Assembly: GCF_030814215.1 (NCBI RefSeq)
Contig: NZ_JAUSUT010000001.1
Span: 3,534,001-3,598,000 of the forward strand
Source of the DNA: Amycolatopsis thermophila
Lineage (GTDB): Bacteria; Actinomycetota; Actinomycetes; Mycobacteriales; Pseudonocardiaceae
Direction of reading: 5' to 3'
DNA: 64,000 nt
Part shown: positions 42,486 through 51,230 of the stretch, piece after piece
Numbering within the stretch: position 1 is the stretch's first letter
Layout: the number at the start of each line of letters is the position of its first letter
Position numbers and translations under genes: made by a program
Notes under the pieces: model-generated
Databases searched by the model: none
Told to the model about the DNA's origin: nothing
Seen by the model: the letters and a program-made list of their open reading frames with translations, nothing else

Positions 42486-43904
42486 TCACCCGTACTGGGT
42501 GGAGCAGGGCTGCGACCCCTCCAGGTACCCGGTCCGCATCGCCTCGACGCGGTTGAACCCGCTCGCCGCCGATGTGCCGTTCACGTCGGCCGCCACGAGC
42601 GAATCGGGTCGCAGCAGGTCCGAGATCGCCTCGTCCAGGTCGCCCGCGGAGATCCGCAACTGGTCGCCGCCCTGCAGGTGGGTCGTCGCCGCCGCCCAGG
42701 CGCCCACCAGGCACGCCGTCCGGAGCCCGGCGTTGGCGTTGTCGAGCGACGCCCCGACACCCTTCTGGATGCCGATCGCGTACCGGGACGCGACCTCGGA
42801 GAACGCTGCGAAGTCGCCGTGCCCGCCGCGGCTGGATCCGCTGAACTCGCCCTCCTGGTCCACCGGCTGCCCCAGTTCGGACAGCGCCGCGAGGTCGATG
42901 CTCACCGTGTTGTCGCTCGCGCAGTACGTCGCAGGCGGGGTGGCCGGACCGCTCGCGCACGACCCGCCGTTGTCGACGATCTCCGGGGCCTTGACCCCGG
43001 CCCGCTGGAAGGCCTGGTCCAGGCTCGCCTGGAGGGCGGTGATCGCCTCCCGGTCGATCGTGATGTCGCCGTCCCGGTCGCCCGCGTCGAAGGGCCGCTC
43101 GGTCAGGCGCGGCTGGATGTTGTCCATCGTCATCCCCGCGCACTCCTTCGGCCCCCGCTCGAAGCCGATCTGGAAGGCGTAGATGCGGTCGAACCCGGTG
43201 CCGTGCGCGGACCGGTCGGTCGCCGACGTGCCCGCGCTGTCGCGCACCAGGAACAGCGACGACAGCGCCGAGTTCAGCCCGTCGGAGGTGGACACGGCGA
43301 AGTACTTGCTCTTGCCCTCGGCGACCCACCGGTAGTAGCCGCCGGCGAAGCAGTCGGCCTGCTGCTCCTTGACGATCGTGGGGGTGTTGCGGGTGATGCC
43401 CGCCTTGTCGCCGAGCCGGTACTGCACCGCGTGGCCGAACTCGTGCGCCAGCACCGTGACCACCGACAGCGGCCCGAACTTGTCCATCATCGTCGGCAGC
43501 AGGACCCCGCGGTCCCAGGCGACGGAGTCGTCGACGCTGCAGTAGAAGGCGTTGGCGTTCTTCTCGGTGTCGCCGCAGCCGTTCTCCTGGTTCGGGCCCT
43601 CGGAGTCGTAGGACAGCAACGATTTCACCGGCTCGAACGGCATGTCGAACCCGGACGGGAGGGCATCGGACCAGTAGTCCTCGACGTCGGCGATGGTGGC
43701 GATGGCGATGCGGTCCGCCTCGTCGTCGCCGGCGTTGGTCACGTCCAGGTCCGGTTCGGGCGCGTTCGGCTTCAGGCCGCTCTCGAAGTGCGTGACCGGC
43801 AGCCCGGCGACGTCACCCTCGCCGAACGAGGCGGGCTTGCCGCTGCTGCAGCCGGCCAGCCCCAGCGCCACCACCCCGGTCAGCGCCACCAGCGATCGCC
43901 GCAC
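42486..43904 (-). CDS. Neutral zinc metallopeptidase lipoprotein (YpfJ family)
   Basis: A 472-aa secreted protease. Signal peptide with lipobox LAGC (Cys19), zinc motif HEFGH (His154-His158) in VLAHEFGHAVQYR and downstream EQQADCFAGGYY, matching the Zn_peptidase (PF04228) family. GTG 43904 is chosen because GAGGGG lies just upstream and the signal peptide then starts MRRS; GTG 43928 is an alternative. Divergent from glgP. Confidence 0.88.
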   Translation of the reverse strand: MRRSLVALTGVVALGLAGCSSGKPASFGEGDVAGLPVTHFESGLKPNAPEPDLDVTNAGDDEADRIAIATIADVEDYWSDALPSGFDMPFEPVKSLLSYDSEGPNQENGCGDTEKNANAFYCSVDDSVAWDRGVLLPTMMDKFGPLSVVTVLAHEFGHAVQYRLGDKAGITRNTPTIVKEQQADCFAGGYYRWVAEGKSKYFAVSTSDGLNSALSSLFLVRDSAGTSATDRSAHGTGFDRIYAFQIGFERGPKECAGMTMDNIQPRLTERPFDAGDRDGDITIDREAITALQASLDQAFQRAGVKAPEIVDNGGSCASGPATPPATYCASDNTVSIDLAALSELGQPVDQEGEFSGSSRGGHGDFAAFSEVASRYAIGIQKGVGASLDNANAGLRTACLVGAWAAATTHLQGGDQLRISAGDLDEAISDLLRPDSLVAADVNGTSAASGFNRVEAMRTGYLEGSQPCSTQYG

Positions 43905-43966
43905 CCCGGCCCCCTCGATGTTCGTCACGCTTGTCGCAGCGCACCTTACCGATATCGTCGATCCTC

Positions 43967-46507
43967 ATGAGAGCAATCCGCCGGTTCACCGTCCGCGCGA
44001 GCCTCCCCGAGCCGCTGGCCGGGTTGCGCGCGCTGGCCACCAACCTGCGCTGGACGTGGCATCCGCCGACCCGTGACCTGTTCGCGTCGATGGACGACGA
44101 GCTGTTCCGTCGCGTGCGGGACCCGCTCCGGATGCTCACCGCCGTCTCACCGGCGCGGCTCGAGGAACTGGCCGCCGACCAGGACTTCCTCGACCGCGCC
44201 CGCGCCATGACCGAGGACCTCGACCGCTACCTCACCGAGCAGCGCTGGTACCAGCAGCACCCGCAGGGCGAGCAGGCGCCGAACGCGATCGCGTACTTCT
44301 CGATGGAGTTCGGCGTCCACGAGGCGCTGCCGAACTACTCGGGCGGGCTCGGGGTGCTCGCCGGCGACCACCTCAAGGCGGCCTCCGATCTGGGCGTGCC
44401 GCTGATCGGGGTCGGCCCGCTGTACCGGTCGGGGTACTTCCGGCAGGCGCTGTCGCTGGACGGCTGGCAGGTCGAGCACTACCCGGTGATCGAGCCGAGC
44501 GCGTTGCCGCTGGAACTGCTCACCGGCGAGGACTCCGAGCCGGTGCTGGTGCACGTCGCGATGCCCGGCGGCCGCGATCTGTACGCCCAGGTGTGGCAGG
44601 CGCAGGTCGGCCGGGTGCCGCTGCTGCTGCTCGACACCGACATCGACGCCAACGACGAGGACCTCCGCCGCGTCACCGACCGGCTCTACGGCGGCGACGC
44701 CGACCACCGCATCCGCCAGGAGATCCTGGCCGGCATCGGCGGCATGCGCGCGGTGCGGCGCTACTGCGAGCTGACCGGCCACCCGCAGCCGGAGGTGTTC
44801 CACACCAACGAGGGGCACGCCGGGTTCCTCGGGCTGGAGCGGGCCAGGGAGATCATCGGCGAGCACGGTCTGGCGTTCGACGAGGCGCTGTCGGCGGTGC
44901 GGGCCGGCACGGTGTTCACCACGCACACCCCGGTACCGGCCGGCATCGACCGGTTCCCGGTGGACCTGGTGCAGCACTACTTCGGTGACGGCCGCCTGCT
45001 GCCGGGCCTGGAGCTGCAGCGCATCCTCGCGCTCGGCGCCGAGGACAACCCGGGCATGTTCAACATGGCGCACATGGGCCTGCGGCTGGCGCAGCGGTCC
45101 AACGGCGTGTCCCAGCTGCACGGGCGGGTGTCTCGGCACATGTTCGGGCGGCTGTGGCCCGGGTTCGACGACGCCGAGGTGCCGATCTCGTCGGTCACCA
45201 ACGGCGTGCACGGCCCGACATGGGTGGCGCGCGAGCTGACCGCGCTGCTCGGCGGCAAGCACAAAGCGTGGGGGCACGACGGGAAGCTGCCCAGCGAGAT
45301 GGGTGTCTCCGACGAGGAGCTGTGGGCGCTGCGCCGCGACCTGCGGCAGAAGCTGGTGCACGAGGTGCGCCGCCGGGTGCGCAACGCGTGGCTGCAGCGC
45401 GGCGCGTCGGCGCTGGAGCTGGGCTGGATCAACCAGGTCTTCGACCCGGACGTGCTGACCGTCGGGTTCGCCCGCCGCGTGCCGACGTACAAGCGGCTGA
45501 CGCTGATGCTGCGCGATCCGGAACGGCTGCGGGCGCTGCTGCTCGACGAGGAGCGGCCGATGCAGATCGTCGTCGCCGGCAAGTCGCACCCGGCCGACGA
45601 GGGCGGCAAGGCGCTGATCCAGCAGGTCGTGCGGTTCACCGACGACCCGGCGATCCGGCGGCGCATGGTGTTCCTGCCCGACTACGACATGTCGATGGCG
45701 CGGTACCTCTACCGCGGTTGCGACGTGTGGCTGAACAACCCGACGCGGCCGCTGGAGGCGTGCGGGACGTCGGGCATGAAGTCGGCGCTCAACGGCGGTC
45801 TCAACCTGTCCATCAAGGACGGCTGGTGGGACGAGTGCTACGACGGCAGCAACGGCTGGGCCATCCCGACCGCGGACGGGGTGACCGACCCGCTGCGCCG
45901 GGACGAGCTGGAGTCGGCCGCGCTGTACGACCTGCTGGGCCAGCAGGTGGCGCCGCTGTTCTACGAGCGGGACGAGGCGGGCGTGCCGCGCGGCTGGATG
46001 TCGATGGTGTGGCACACGCTGGACGTGCTGGGGCCGCGCGTTCAGGCGTCGCGGATGGTGCGCGAGTACGTGGAGACGGCGTACCGCCCGGCGGCGGTGA
46101 CCAGCGCCAAGGCGGCCGCGGACGGCTACGCGGGGGCCCGGTCGCTGGCGCAGTACCGGCGGCGCGTGGACGCGGTGTGGCGGCAGGTGCGGGTGCTGGA
46201 CACCGAGCTCACGGTGGAGCCGCCGGAGCTGCTGGTGGTCGGCGACGAGGTGCGGGTCCGGGCGAAGGTCGACCTCGCCGGGCTGACCCCGTCCGAAGTG
46301 GACGTCCAGACGGTGGTCGGACGGGTGGGCGACACGGACGAGCTGGCCGAGCCGATGGTGGTCTCGATGGCGCCGTCGGCGGGCGGGGAGTACGTCGCCA
46401 CGCTGCGGCTGCCGCGGGCCGGGTCGCTCGGGTACACCGTGCGGATCCTGCCGCGCCACGACCTGCTGGCCACGCCCGCCGAGCTGGGGAAGGTGGCCCT
46501 GGCCTGA
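43967..46507 (+). CDS. glgP: Alpha-glucan (glycogen/maltodextrin) phosphorylase
   Basis: An 846-aa GT35 phosphorylase releasing glucose-1-phosphate. N-terminal DUF3417 domain (1-115), catalytic core with IAYFSMEFGVHEALPNYSGG, FHTNEGHAGFLGLERA and the PLP-lysine stretch GTSGMKSALNGGLNLS. ATG 43967 fits; TTGTCG-N16-TATCGT upstream (43931-43958) predicts a start site at or next to the ATG, a leaderless mRNA. Same size as mycobacterial GlgP. Confidence 0.95.
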   Translation: MRAIRRFTVRASLPEPLAGLRALATNLRWTWHPPTRDLFASMDDELFRRVRDPLRMLTAVSPARLEELAADQDFLDRARAMTEDLDRYLTEQRWYQQHPQGEQAPNAIAYFSMEFGVHEALPNYSGGLGVLAGDHLKAASDLGVPLIGVGPLYRSGYFRQALSLDGWQVEHYPVIEPSALPLELLTGEDSEPVLVHVAMPGGRDLYAQVWQAQVGRVPLLLLDTDIDANDEDLRRVTDRLYGGDADHRIRQEILAGIGGMRAVRRYCELTGHPQPEVFHTNEGHAGFLGLERAREIIGEHGLAFDEALSAVRAGTVFTTHTPVPAGIDRFPVDLVQHYFGDGRLLPGLELQRILALGAEDNPGMFNMAHMGLRLAQRSNGVSQLHGRVSRHMFGRLWPGFDDAEVPISSVTNGVHGPTWVARELTALLGGKHKAWGHDGKLPSEMGVSDEELWALRRDLRQKLVHEVRRRVRNAWLQRGASALELGWINQVFDPDVLTVGFARRVPTYKRLTLMLRDPERLRALLLDEERPMQIVVAGKSHPADEGGKALIQQVVRFTDDPAIRRRMVFLPDYDMSMARYLYRGCDVWLNNPTRPLEACGTSGMKSALNGGLNLSIKDGWWDECYDGSNGWAIPTADGVTDPLRRDELESAALYDLLGQQVAPLFYERDEAGVPRGWMSMVWHTLDVLGPRVQASRMVREYVETAYRPAAVTSAKAAADGYAGARSLAQYRRRVDAVWRQVRVLDTELTVEPPELLVVGDEVRVRAKVDLAGLTPSEVDVQTVVGRVGDTDELAEPMVVSMAPSAGGEYVATLRLPRAGSLGYTVRILPRHDLLATPAELGKVALA

Positions 46508-47443
46508 GGCGGGACTCGCGGGCGTCCCACCGCCGCCGAACACCGAGCCGGTGACCGACGCGAAGGGGACGCCGTCGCTTGGTGGGCTCCTTCTGTGGAG
46601 CCGCTGGCTGCGTGCGGGCTTTGCCCCGACGGGGATCGCCTTCCCGCTGCGGCATCCCGGCATCGAGGACCACGATTCCGGGTCCCCGCGGGCGATCGGG
46701 TCCTGCGCGTCGGCGAACCCAGCCGCGGTCCTGCGCGCCGGGATCGCGGTCTCCGGCTGGGAGAGCCACCTGCTCGCCGCGGCGGGACGGCCGATGGATC
46801 CGGATCGCCGACCGACTCGTTCCGGGACGTGGCACCCGGCGAGCAGGGCGACATGCCGGTCCGCGGCGGCTCGTCGACCGGGCCCCCGCCGAGCAGGTCG
46901 TCCCAGCGCAGGTCGCCGCCACCGTCGAGGCCGACGACCGTCCGCACCGCGGGGCCTGCCGCAGCTCGGCGGCCGTGTCCGGTTGTCCCGGAGCGGCGCG
47001 CGTCCCGCCGGTGACCGCGGGGGAGGCGCTCGCCCGGCCGGGATGAGCCCGCTCCCTCTCGCAACCTCGAGCCCGACCTGCCACGCCGCTCCCGCCGAGC
47101 CGACCCGCCGCGCCCGTCAAGTCCAGGCCCGGCGCTAGGGCATCGCGGGCGTGCCGCCCGCCGGGCCGGGTGGCACGCCCGGAACCGCTGCGTGGAACCG
47201 CCGCGCCCCCGCCGCGCGCATCCGGCCCGGCCTGCTCGAACTGGCGCAGGCGAGCAGCGCCCGTCGGCCGGCCCGCCGCACCGACCGCCGCGAAACCGCG
47301 GAAGCGACCAGGAGCGCGGGCCGGCCGGCCCGCGCGCGGGACCCGCCGCACCAGGGCGCGCACCCGCCCCCATCGCGCCGGGCGCGCACCCGCACCCATC
47401 GCGCCCGGCCGCGCCCCCGCGCCCATCAGCTCGAGGCCCGGAG
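46508..47443. other. Long gene-free region with degenerate and 26-bp repeats
   Basis: No supported gene in 936 bp: frames on both strands are Arg/Pro/Ala-rich and end arbitrarily. About 50 bp at 47117-47167 resemble the 3' end of the rhodanese gene at 47424-47475 (shared GCGGGCGTGCC, AGGCCCGG). About three 26-bp units (CGCGCACCCGC, then CCATCGCGCC) lie at 47357-47430. Confidence 0.6.
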
Positions 47444-47836
47444 TCAAGGCACCGCGGGCGTGCCACCCGGCCGGACCGGCAGCCCGGCCGCCCGCCAGGC
47501 CCGGAACCCGCCCACCAGGTCGGTCGCCCGCGTCAACCCGAGCCGGCGCAGGTCGGCGGCCGCCAGGCTGGACGCGTACCCCTCGTTGCAGACCACGATC
47601 ACCGGCAGGTCCGCGTGCACCTGGGGCAGCCGGTGGTCGCTCGCCGGGTCGAGCCGCCACTCCAGGTGGATCCGCTCGACCGGCACGGCTCCGGGGATCT
47701 CGCCCTCGGCGGTCCGGTTCGCGATCGGCCGGATGTCCACGACCAGCGCGCCCTCGGCCTGCAGCCGCCACGCCTCGGCCGGCTCCGCGCGGTCCAGTGT
47801 GGACCGCGCGGCGGCCAGCATCTCGTCGATCCCCAT
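47444..47836 (-). CDS. Rhodanese-like sulfurtransferase
   Basis: A 130-aa single rhodanese domain with active-site Cys83 in VVCNEGYASS. It would transfer sulfane sulfur, for example from persulfides made during cysteine catabolism. Its ATG overlaps the cysteine dioxygenase stop by one base (TGATG), so the two are translationally coupled and share the upstream leader. Confidence 0.93.
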   Translation of the reverse strand: MGIDEMLAAARSTLDRAEPAEAWRLQAEGALVVDIRPIANRTAEGEIPGAVPVERIHLEWRLDPASDHRLPQVHADLPVIVVCNEGYASSLAAADLRRLGLTRATDLVGGFRAWRAAGLPVRPGGTPAVP

Positions 47837-48375
47837 CAGCGCAGTATGCCGGGCAGCGGCGGGATCTCGGCCGGAACGTCGTCCAGGCTGGCGTACTCAC
47901 GGGTCGGCACCAGCGGCGGCGAGTAGGCGTGGATGCTGGCCGCCGGGGAGGTACCGGCGCCGGTCACCCGGTGCGCCCGTCCGGCGCCGAAGCCGATGCC
48001 GTCGCCGGCGAGGTGCGTGCGCTGCCGGATCGGGCCGCCCGGGTAGCGGTACTCCTCGGTCAGCTCACCCCGCAGGACGGTGAACGAACCGGCCGCGCCA
48101 CCGTGGTCGTGCGGCGCCGTGCCCTGCCCGGGCAGCCAGCTCAGCACCCACAGCTCGATCCCGTCGGTGAGGGCGAGCCGGGCCCACCACCGCTGGTCGG
48201 CGTCGAAGTGCAGGAGCTCGGAGATCGCGTCACCCAACTCGAGCGCGACGGTGCGGGTCAGGCCGGCGAGCTGGGTGGGCGTCCACAGCAGCCGCTCGGG
48301 GTGCAGCAGCTCCCCGAGCGGCGAGTCGATCAGGCGCGGGTGGATCTCGGACGAACGCAGGACGGACTGGGTCAC
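47836..48375 (-). CDS. Cysteine dioxygenase family protein
   Basis: A 179-aa cupin oxidising L-cysteine to cysteine sulfinate. Iron ligands: HDH in TAPHDHGGAAGSFTVL and the later His in GRAHRVTG. The Cys of the mammalian Cys-Tyr cofactor is replaced by Gly, common in bacterial CDOs. The GTG start 48375 has GGAG about 8 nt upstream. A small Cys-containing ORF and alternative hairpins precede it. 3-mercaptopropionate dioxygenase is an alternative. Confidence 0.9.
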   Translation of the reverse strand: MTQSVLRSSEIHPRLIDSPLGELLHPERLLWTPTQLAGLTRTVALELGDAISELLHFDADQRWWARLALTDGIELWVLSWLPGQGTAPHDHGGAAGSFTVLRGELTEEYRYPGGPIRQRTHLAGDGIGFGAGRAHRVTGAGTSPAASIHAYSPPLVPTREYASLDDVPAEIPPLPGILR

Positions 48376-48405
48376 GGAAGTCTCCAGGGAGGGGTCGCGT
48401 ACAAC

Positions 48406-48445
48406 GGCACGGCGAGACGCGGCAGGTCAGCGACCGTGCCGCGTC
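48406..48445 (-). promoter_or_regulatory. Candidate attenuator: two mutually exclusive stems
   Basis: Stem A pairs GACGCGGCA (48416-48424) with TGCCGCGTC (48437-48445). Stem B pairs GGCACGG (48406-48412) with CCGTGCC (48434-48440). They share 48437-48440, so only one can form. The leader ORF stop codon (48427-48429) is inside both loops and the leader Cys codons lie just upstream of stem A, the geometry of ribosome-controlled attenuation. Inferred, not tested. Confidence 0.55.
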
Positions 48446-48540
48446 GGGCTACACCCGCACGACGCGACCAGCACCAGATCCACGGCACGGTTGCGCCAGA
48501 AGCGGCGGCGCGGGTACCGGGAGGTGCTCACGAAGCGCAT
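48427..48540 (-). CDS. Cys-containing leader peptide upstream of cysteine dioxygenase
   Basis: A 37-codon ORF from ATG 48540 to TGA, ending 51 nt before the CDO start. The peptide is Arg-rich at first, then reads AVDLVLVASCGCSPTRHGR. This resembles the widespread actinobacterial leader peptides (VDLxRVASC-type) found before sulfur and cysteine genes. Two Cys codons (48457-48459 and 48451-48453) lie just ahead of the alternative hairpins. Probably a cysteine-responsive uORF controlling the CDO/rhodanese operon. Confidence 0.7.
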   Translation of the reverse strand: MRFVSTSRYPRRRFWRNRAVDLVLVASCGCSPTRHGR

Positions 48541-48633
48541 CGTGCCACGGCATCCGGCTACCCGGTGTGACGTCCCACGAAGTGGTACGGGGGCGCCGGG
48601 ACTCCGGTGGTGCTCGGCGGCCACAATGGGGCC

Positions 48634-49437
48634 GTGAGCGAGCCGAACGACCTTGACGATCTCGTGGTGCGGATGGCCGGGGTGGGGGTCCGCCGCGGCA
48701 AGAACGACCTGCTGGCCGGCCTCGACTGGTCCGTCGAGCTGGACGAACGCTGGGTGGTGCTGGGCCCCAACGGTGCGGGCAAGACCACCCTGCTGCGGCT
48801 GGCGGCCGCCGAGCTGCACCCGACCACCGGGTCGCTGCACCTGCTGGGCGAGCAGATCGGCCGCACCAATATCTTCGACCTGCGCCCGCGCATCGGGTTC
48901 ACCTCCGCCGCGATCGCCTCGCGCGTCCCGGGTGACGAGAAGGTCAGCGACGTCGTGGTCAGCGCCGGTTACGCGGTGATCGGCCGCTGGCGTGAGCAGT
49001 ACGACACGATGGACACCGGCCGCGCGGAGGAACTGCTGGGCGCGATGGGCATCCGGCACCTGGCCGGCCGCGACTACGGCACCCTCTCCGAGGGCGAACG
49101 CAAGCGCACCCTCATCGCCCGCGCGCTGATGACCGACCCCGAGCTGCTGCTCCTCGACGAGCCGGCCGCGGGCCTCGACCTCGGCGGCCGTGAGGACCTG
49201 GTGGCCCGGCTGTCCGAGCTGGCGCTGGACCCGGACGCCCCGGCCATGGTCCTCGTCACACACCACGTCGAGGAGATCCCGCCCGGCTTCACCCACGTGC
49301 TGCTGTTGCGCGAGGGTCGCGCCGTGGTCGCGGGCCTGATCGAGGACGTCCTGACGGCGGAGAACCTGTCCAAGACGTTCGACCAGGACCTGATCCTCGA
49401 ACGCTCGGGTGACCGCTACTTCGCGCGTCGCCGGTAA
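48634..49437 (+). CDS. ABC transporter ATP-binding protein (stand-alone)
   Basis: A 267-aa ABC ATPase: Walker A GPNGAGKTT, signature LSEGERKRT, Walker B LLLLDEPAAGLD and His switch VLVTHHVEE. No permease or binding protein is adjacent. CACAAT (48622-48627) sits 6 bp before GTG 48634, so a leaderless mRNA is likely. It resembles actinobacterial iron/heme- or ModF-like ATPases, but the substrate is unknown. Confidence 0.9.
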   Translation: MSEPNDLDDLVVRMAGVGVRRGKNDLLAGLDWSVELDERWVVLGPNGAGKTTLLRLAAAELHPTTGSLHLLGEQIGRTNIFDLRPRIGFTSAAIASRVPGDEKVSDVVVSAGYAVIGRWREQYDTMDTGRAEELLGAMGIRHLAGRDYGTLSEGERKRTLIARALMTDPELLLLDEPAAGLDLGGREDLVARLSELALDPDAPAMVLVTHHVEEIPPGFTHVLLLREGRAVVAGLIEDVLTAENLSKTFDQDLILERSGDRYFARRR

Positions 49438-49482
49438 GGTCAGCCCTACCAGCCGGTAGGCACGATCAAGGAGGATGCCAGC

Positions 49483-50262
49483 GTGGGCGAGTTCGTACGG
49501 CTCGAGGTGGACGGCGGGATCGGCACGATCCGGCTGGAGCGGCCCCCGGTCAACGCGATCAACGGCCAGGTCACGGCCGAGCTGGCGGTGGCCGCGCAGG
49601 AGGCCACCGAGCGGGCCGACGTCCGCGCGGTGATCCTCTACGGCGGCGAGAAGACGTTCTGCGGCGGCGCCGACGTCAAGGAGATGGTGACGCGCTCCTA
49701 CGTGGAGATGCGGGCCTTCGGCGCGAAGCTGCAGAGCACGGTGGCGGCGGTGGCCGCGATCCCGAAGCCGGTCGTCGCCGCGATCACCGGGTACGCCCTG
49801 GGCGGCGGGCTCGAGCTGGCGATGGGCGCCGACTACCGGATCGCGGGAGACAACGTCAAGGTCGGCCAGCCGGAGATCCTGCTCGGCATCATCCCCGGAG
49901 CGGGCGGCACGCAGCGTCTCGCGCGCCTGATCGGACCCAGCAAGGCCAAGGACCTGGTGTTCACCGGCCGGTTCGCCAAGGCGGAGGAGGCGCTGTCGCT
50001 GGGTCTGGTCGACCAGCTGGTCGCGCCGGACGACGTCTACTCGGCCGCGCAGAAGTGGGCCGGCCAGTTCGCCAACGGCCCGGCCGTCGCGCTGGCGCAG
50101 GCGAAGGCGGCCATCGACGGCGGGCTCGACATGGACCTCGCGAGCGGCCTGAAGCTGGAGACCCAGCTGTTCACGGCCCTGTGGGCGACCGAGGACCAGA
50201 CCACGGGCATGACCTCGTTCGTGGAGAACGGCCCCGGCAAGGCCACCTTCGAAGGGAAGTAG
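49483..50262 (+). CDS. Enoyl-CoA hydratase/isomerase (crotonase family)
   Basis: A 259-aa crotonase. Oxyanion-hole motif CGGADVKEM and ALGGGLELAMGADYRI, with both catalytic glutamates (GGGLELA, GQPEILLGIIPGAGGTQRL). Length and sequence resemble EchA8-type hydratases. AAGGAGG precedes GTG 49483. A TACC-AGCC-GGTA dyad (49447-49458) just upstream may be a TetR-type operator. Probably co-transcribed with the next methyltransferase. Confidence 0.94.
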   Translation: MGEFVRLEVDGGIGTIRLERPPVNAINGQVTAELAVAAQEATERADVRAVILYGGEKTFCGGADVKEMVTRSYVEMRAFGAKLQSTVAAVAAIPKPVVAAITGYALGGGLELAMGADYRIAGDNVKVGQPEILLGIIPGAGGTQRLARLIGPSKAKDLVFTGRFAKAEEALSLGLVDQLVAPDDVYSAAQKWAGQFANGPAVALAQAKAAIDGGLDMDLASGLKLETQLFTALWATEDQTTGMTSFVENGPGKATFEGK

Positions 50263-50267
50263 CAGCG

Positions 50268-51230
50268 GTGACCGACACTGCGCACGATCCGAAGCCCAAC
50301 CCGCACGCGACCGAGGAAGAGGTCCAGGCGGCGTATTCGGACCCGAAGCTGGCCAACATCCTCTACCACGACTGGGAGGCCGGCACCTACGACGAGAAGT
50401 GGTCGATCTCCTACGACGAGCGCTGCATCTCCTACGCGACCGACGTGTTCAACGCGGTCGCCGGCGAGGAGGGCCAGCCCTACCCGACCGCGATGGAGCT
50501 GGGCAGCGGCACCGGGTTCTTCCTGCTCAACCTGATGCAGGGCGGCGTGATCAAGAAGGGTTCGGTCACCGACCTCTCGCCGGGCATGGTGCAGGTCGCG
50601 CTGCGCAACGCGCGCAACCTCGGGCTCGACGTGGACGGCCGGGTCGCCGACGCGGAGCGCATCCCGTACCCGGACGCGAGCTTCGACCTGGTGGTGGGGC
50701 ACGCGGTGCTGCACCACATCCCGGACGTGCCCGGCGCGCTGCGCGAGGTGCTGCGGGTGCTCAAGCCGGGCGGCCGGTTCGTCTTCGCGGGTGAACCGAC
50801 CAGGATCGGCAACTTCTACGCCCGCAAGCTGGGCCAGCTGACCTGGTGGCTCACCACGAACATCACCAAGGTGCCCGCGCTCAACGACTGGCGGCGCCCG
50901 CAGGAGGAGCTGGACGAGTCCTCGCGCGCGGCGGCGCTGGAGGCCGTGGTCGACCTCCACACGTTCGACCCGTCGGAGCTGGAGCGCATGGCGCTGGGCG
51001 CCGGGGCGGTGGACGTCCGCGCGGTCACCGAGGAGTTCAGCGCGGCGCTGGCCGGGTGGCCGATCCGCACGTTCGAGGCAGCCGTGCCGCAGGAGAAGCT
51101 GACCGTGCGGTGGCGGATGTTCGCCTACCACCTGTGGCTGCGGTTGTCGGCGCTGGACAAGAAGGTGCTGGCCAAGGTCCTGCCGCGCGAGCTGTTCTAC
51201 AACGTCATGATCACCGGCATCAAGCCGTAA
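50268..51230 (+). CDS. Class I SAM-dependent methyltransferase
   Basis: A 320-aa methyltransferase. Motif I AMELGSGTGFFLLNL, acidic loop TDLSPGMVQVA, motif AERIPYPDASFDLVVGHAVLHH in two parts and LKPGGRFVFAG match Methyltransf_11. The C-terminal 110 residues are helical and likely confer substrate specificity. GTG 50268 starts 5 bp after the hydratase stop and the gene abuts the next methyltransferase. Substrate unknown. Confidence 0.9.
   Translation: MTDTAHDPKPNPHATEEEVQAAYSDPKLANILYHDWEAGTYDEKWSISYDERCISYATDVFNAVAGEEGQPYPTAMELGSGTGFFLLNLMQGGVIKKGSVTDLSPGMVQVALRNARNLGLDVDGRVADAERIPYPDASFDLVVGHAVLHHIPDVPGALREVLRVLKPGGRFVFAGEPTRIGNFYARKLGQLTWWLTTNITKVPALNDWRRPQEELDESSRAAALEAVVDLHTFDPSELERMALGAGAVDVRAVTEEFSAALAGWPIRTFEAAVPQEKLTVRWRMFAYHLWLRLSALDKKVLAKVLPRELFYNVMITGIKP

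Noticed and set aside
46126-47900. Minus-strand frames of 446 and 563 codons behind glgP
   Set aside because: They run antisense into glgP or out of frame through the rhodanese gene; composition is typical of high-GC shadow frames.
47836-48375. 3-mercaptopropionate dioxygenase instead of cysteine dioxygenase
   Set aside because: Cannot be excluded from sequence, but the Cys leader peptide and coupled rhodanese favour cysteine; kept as an alternative only.
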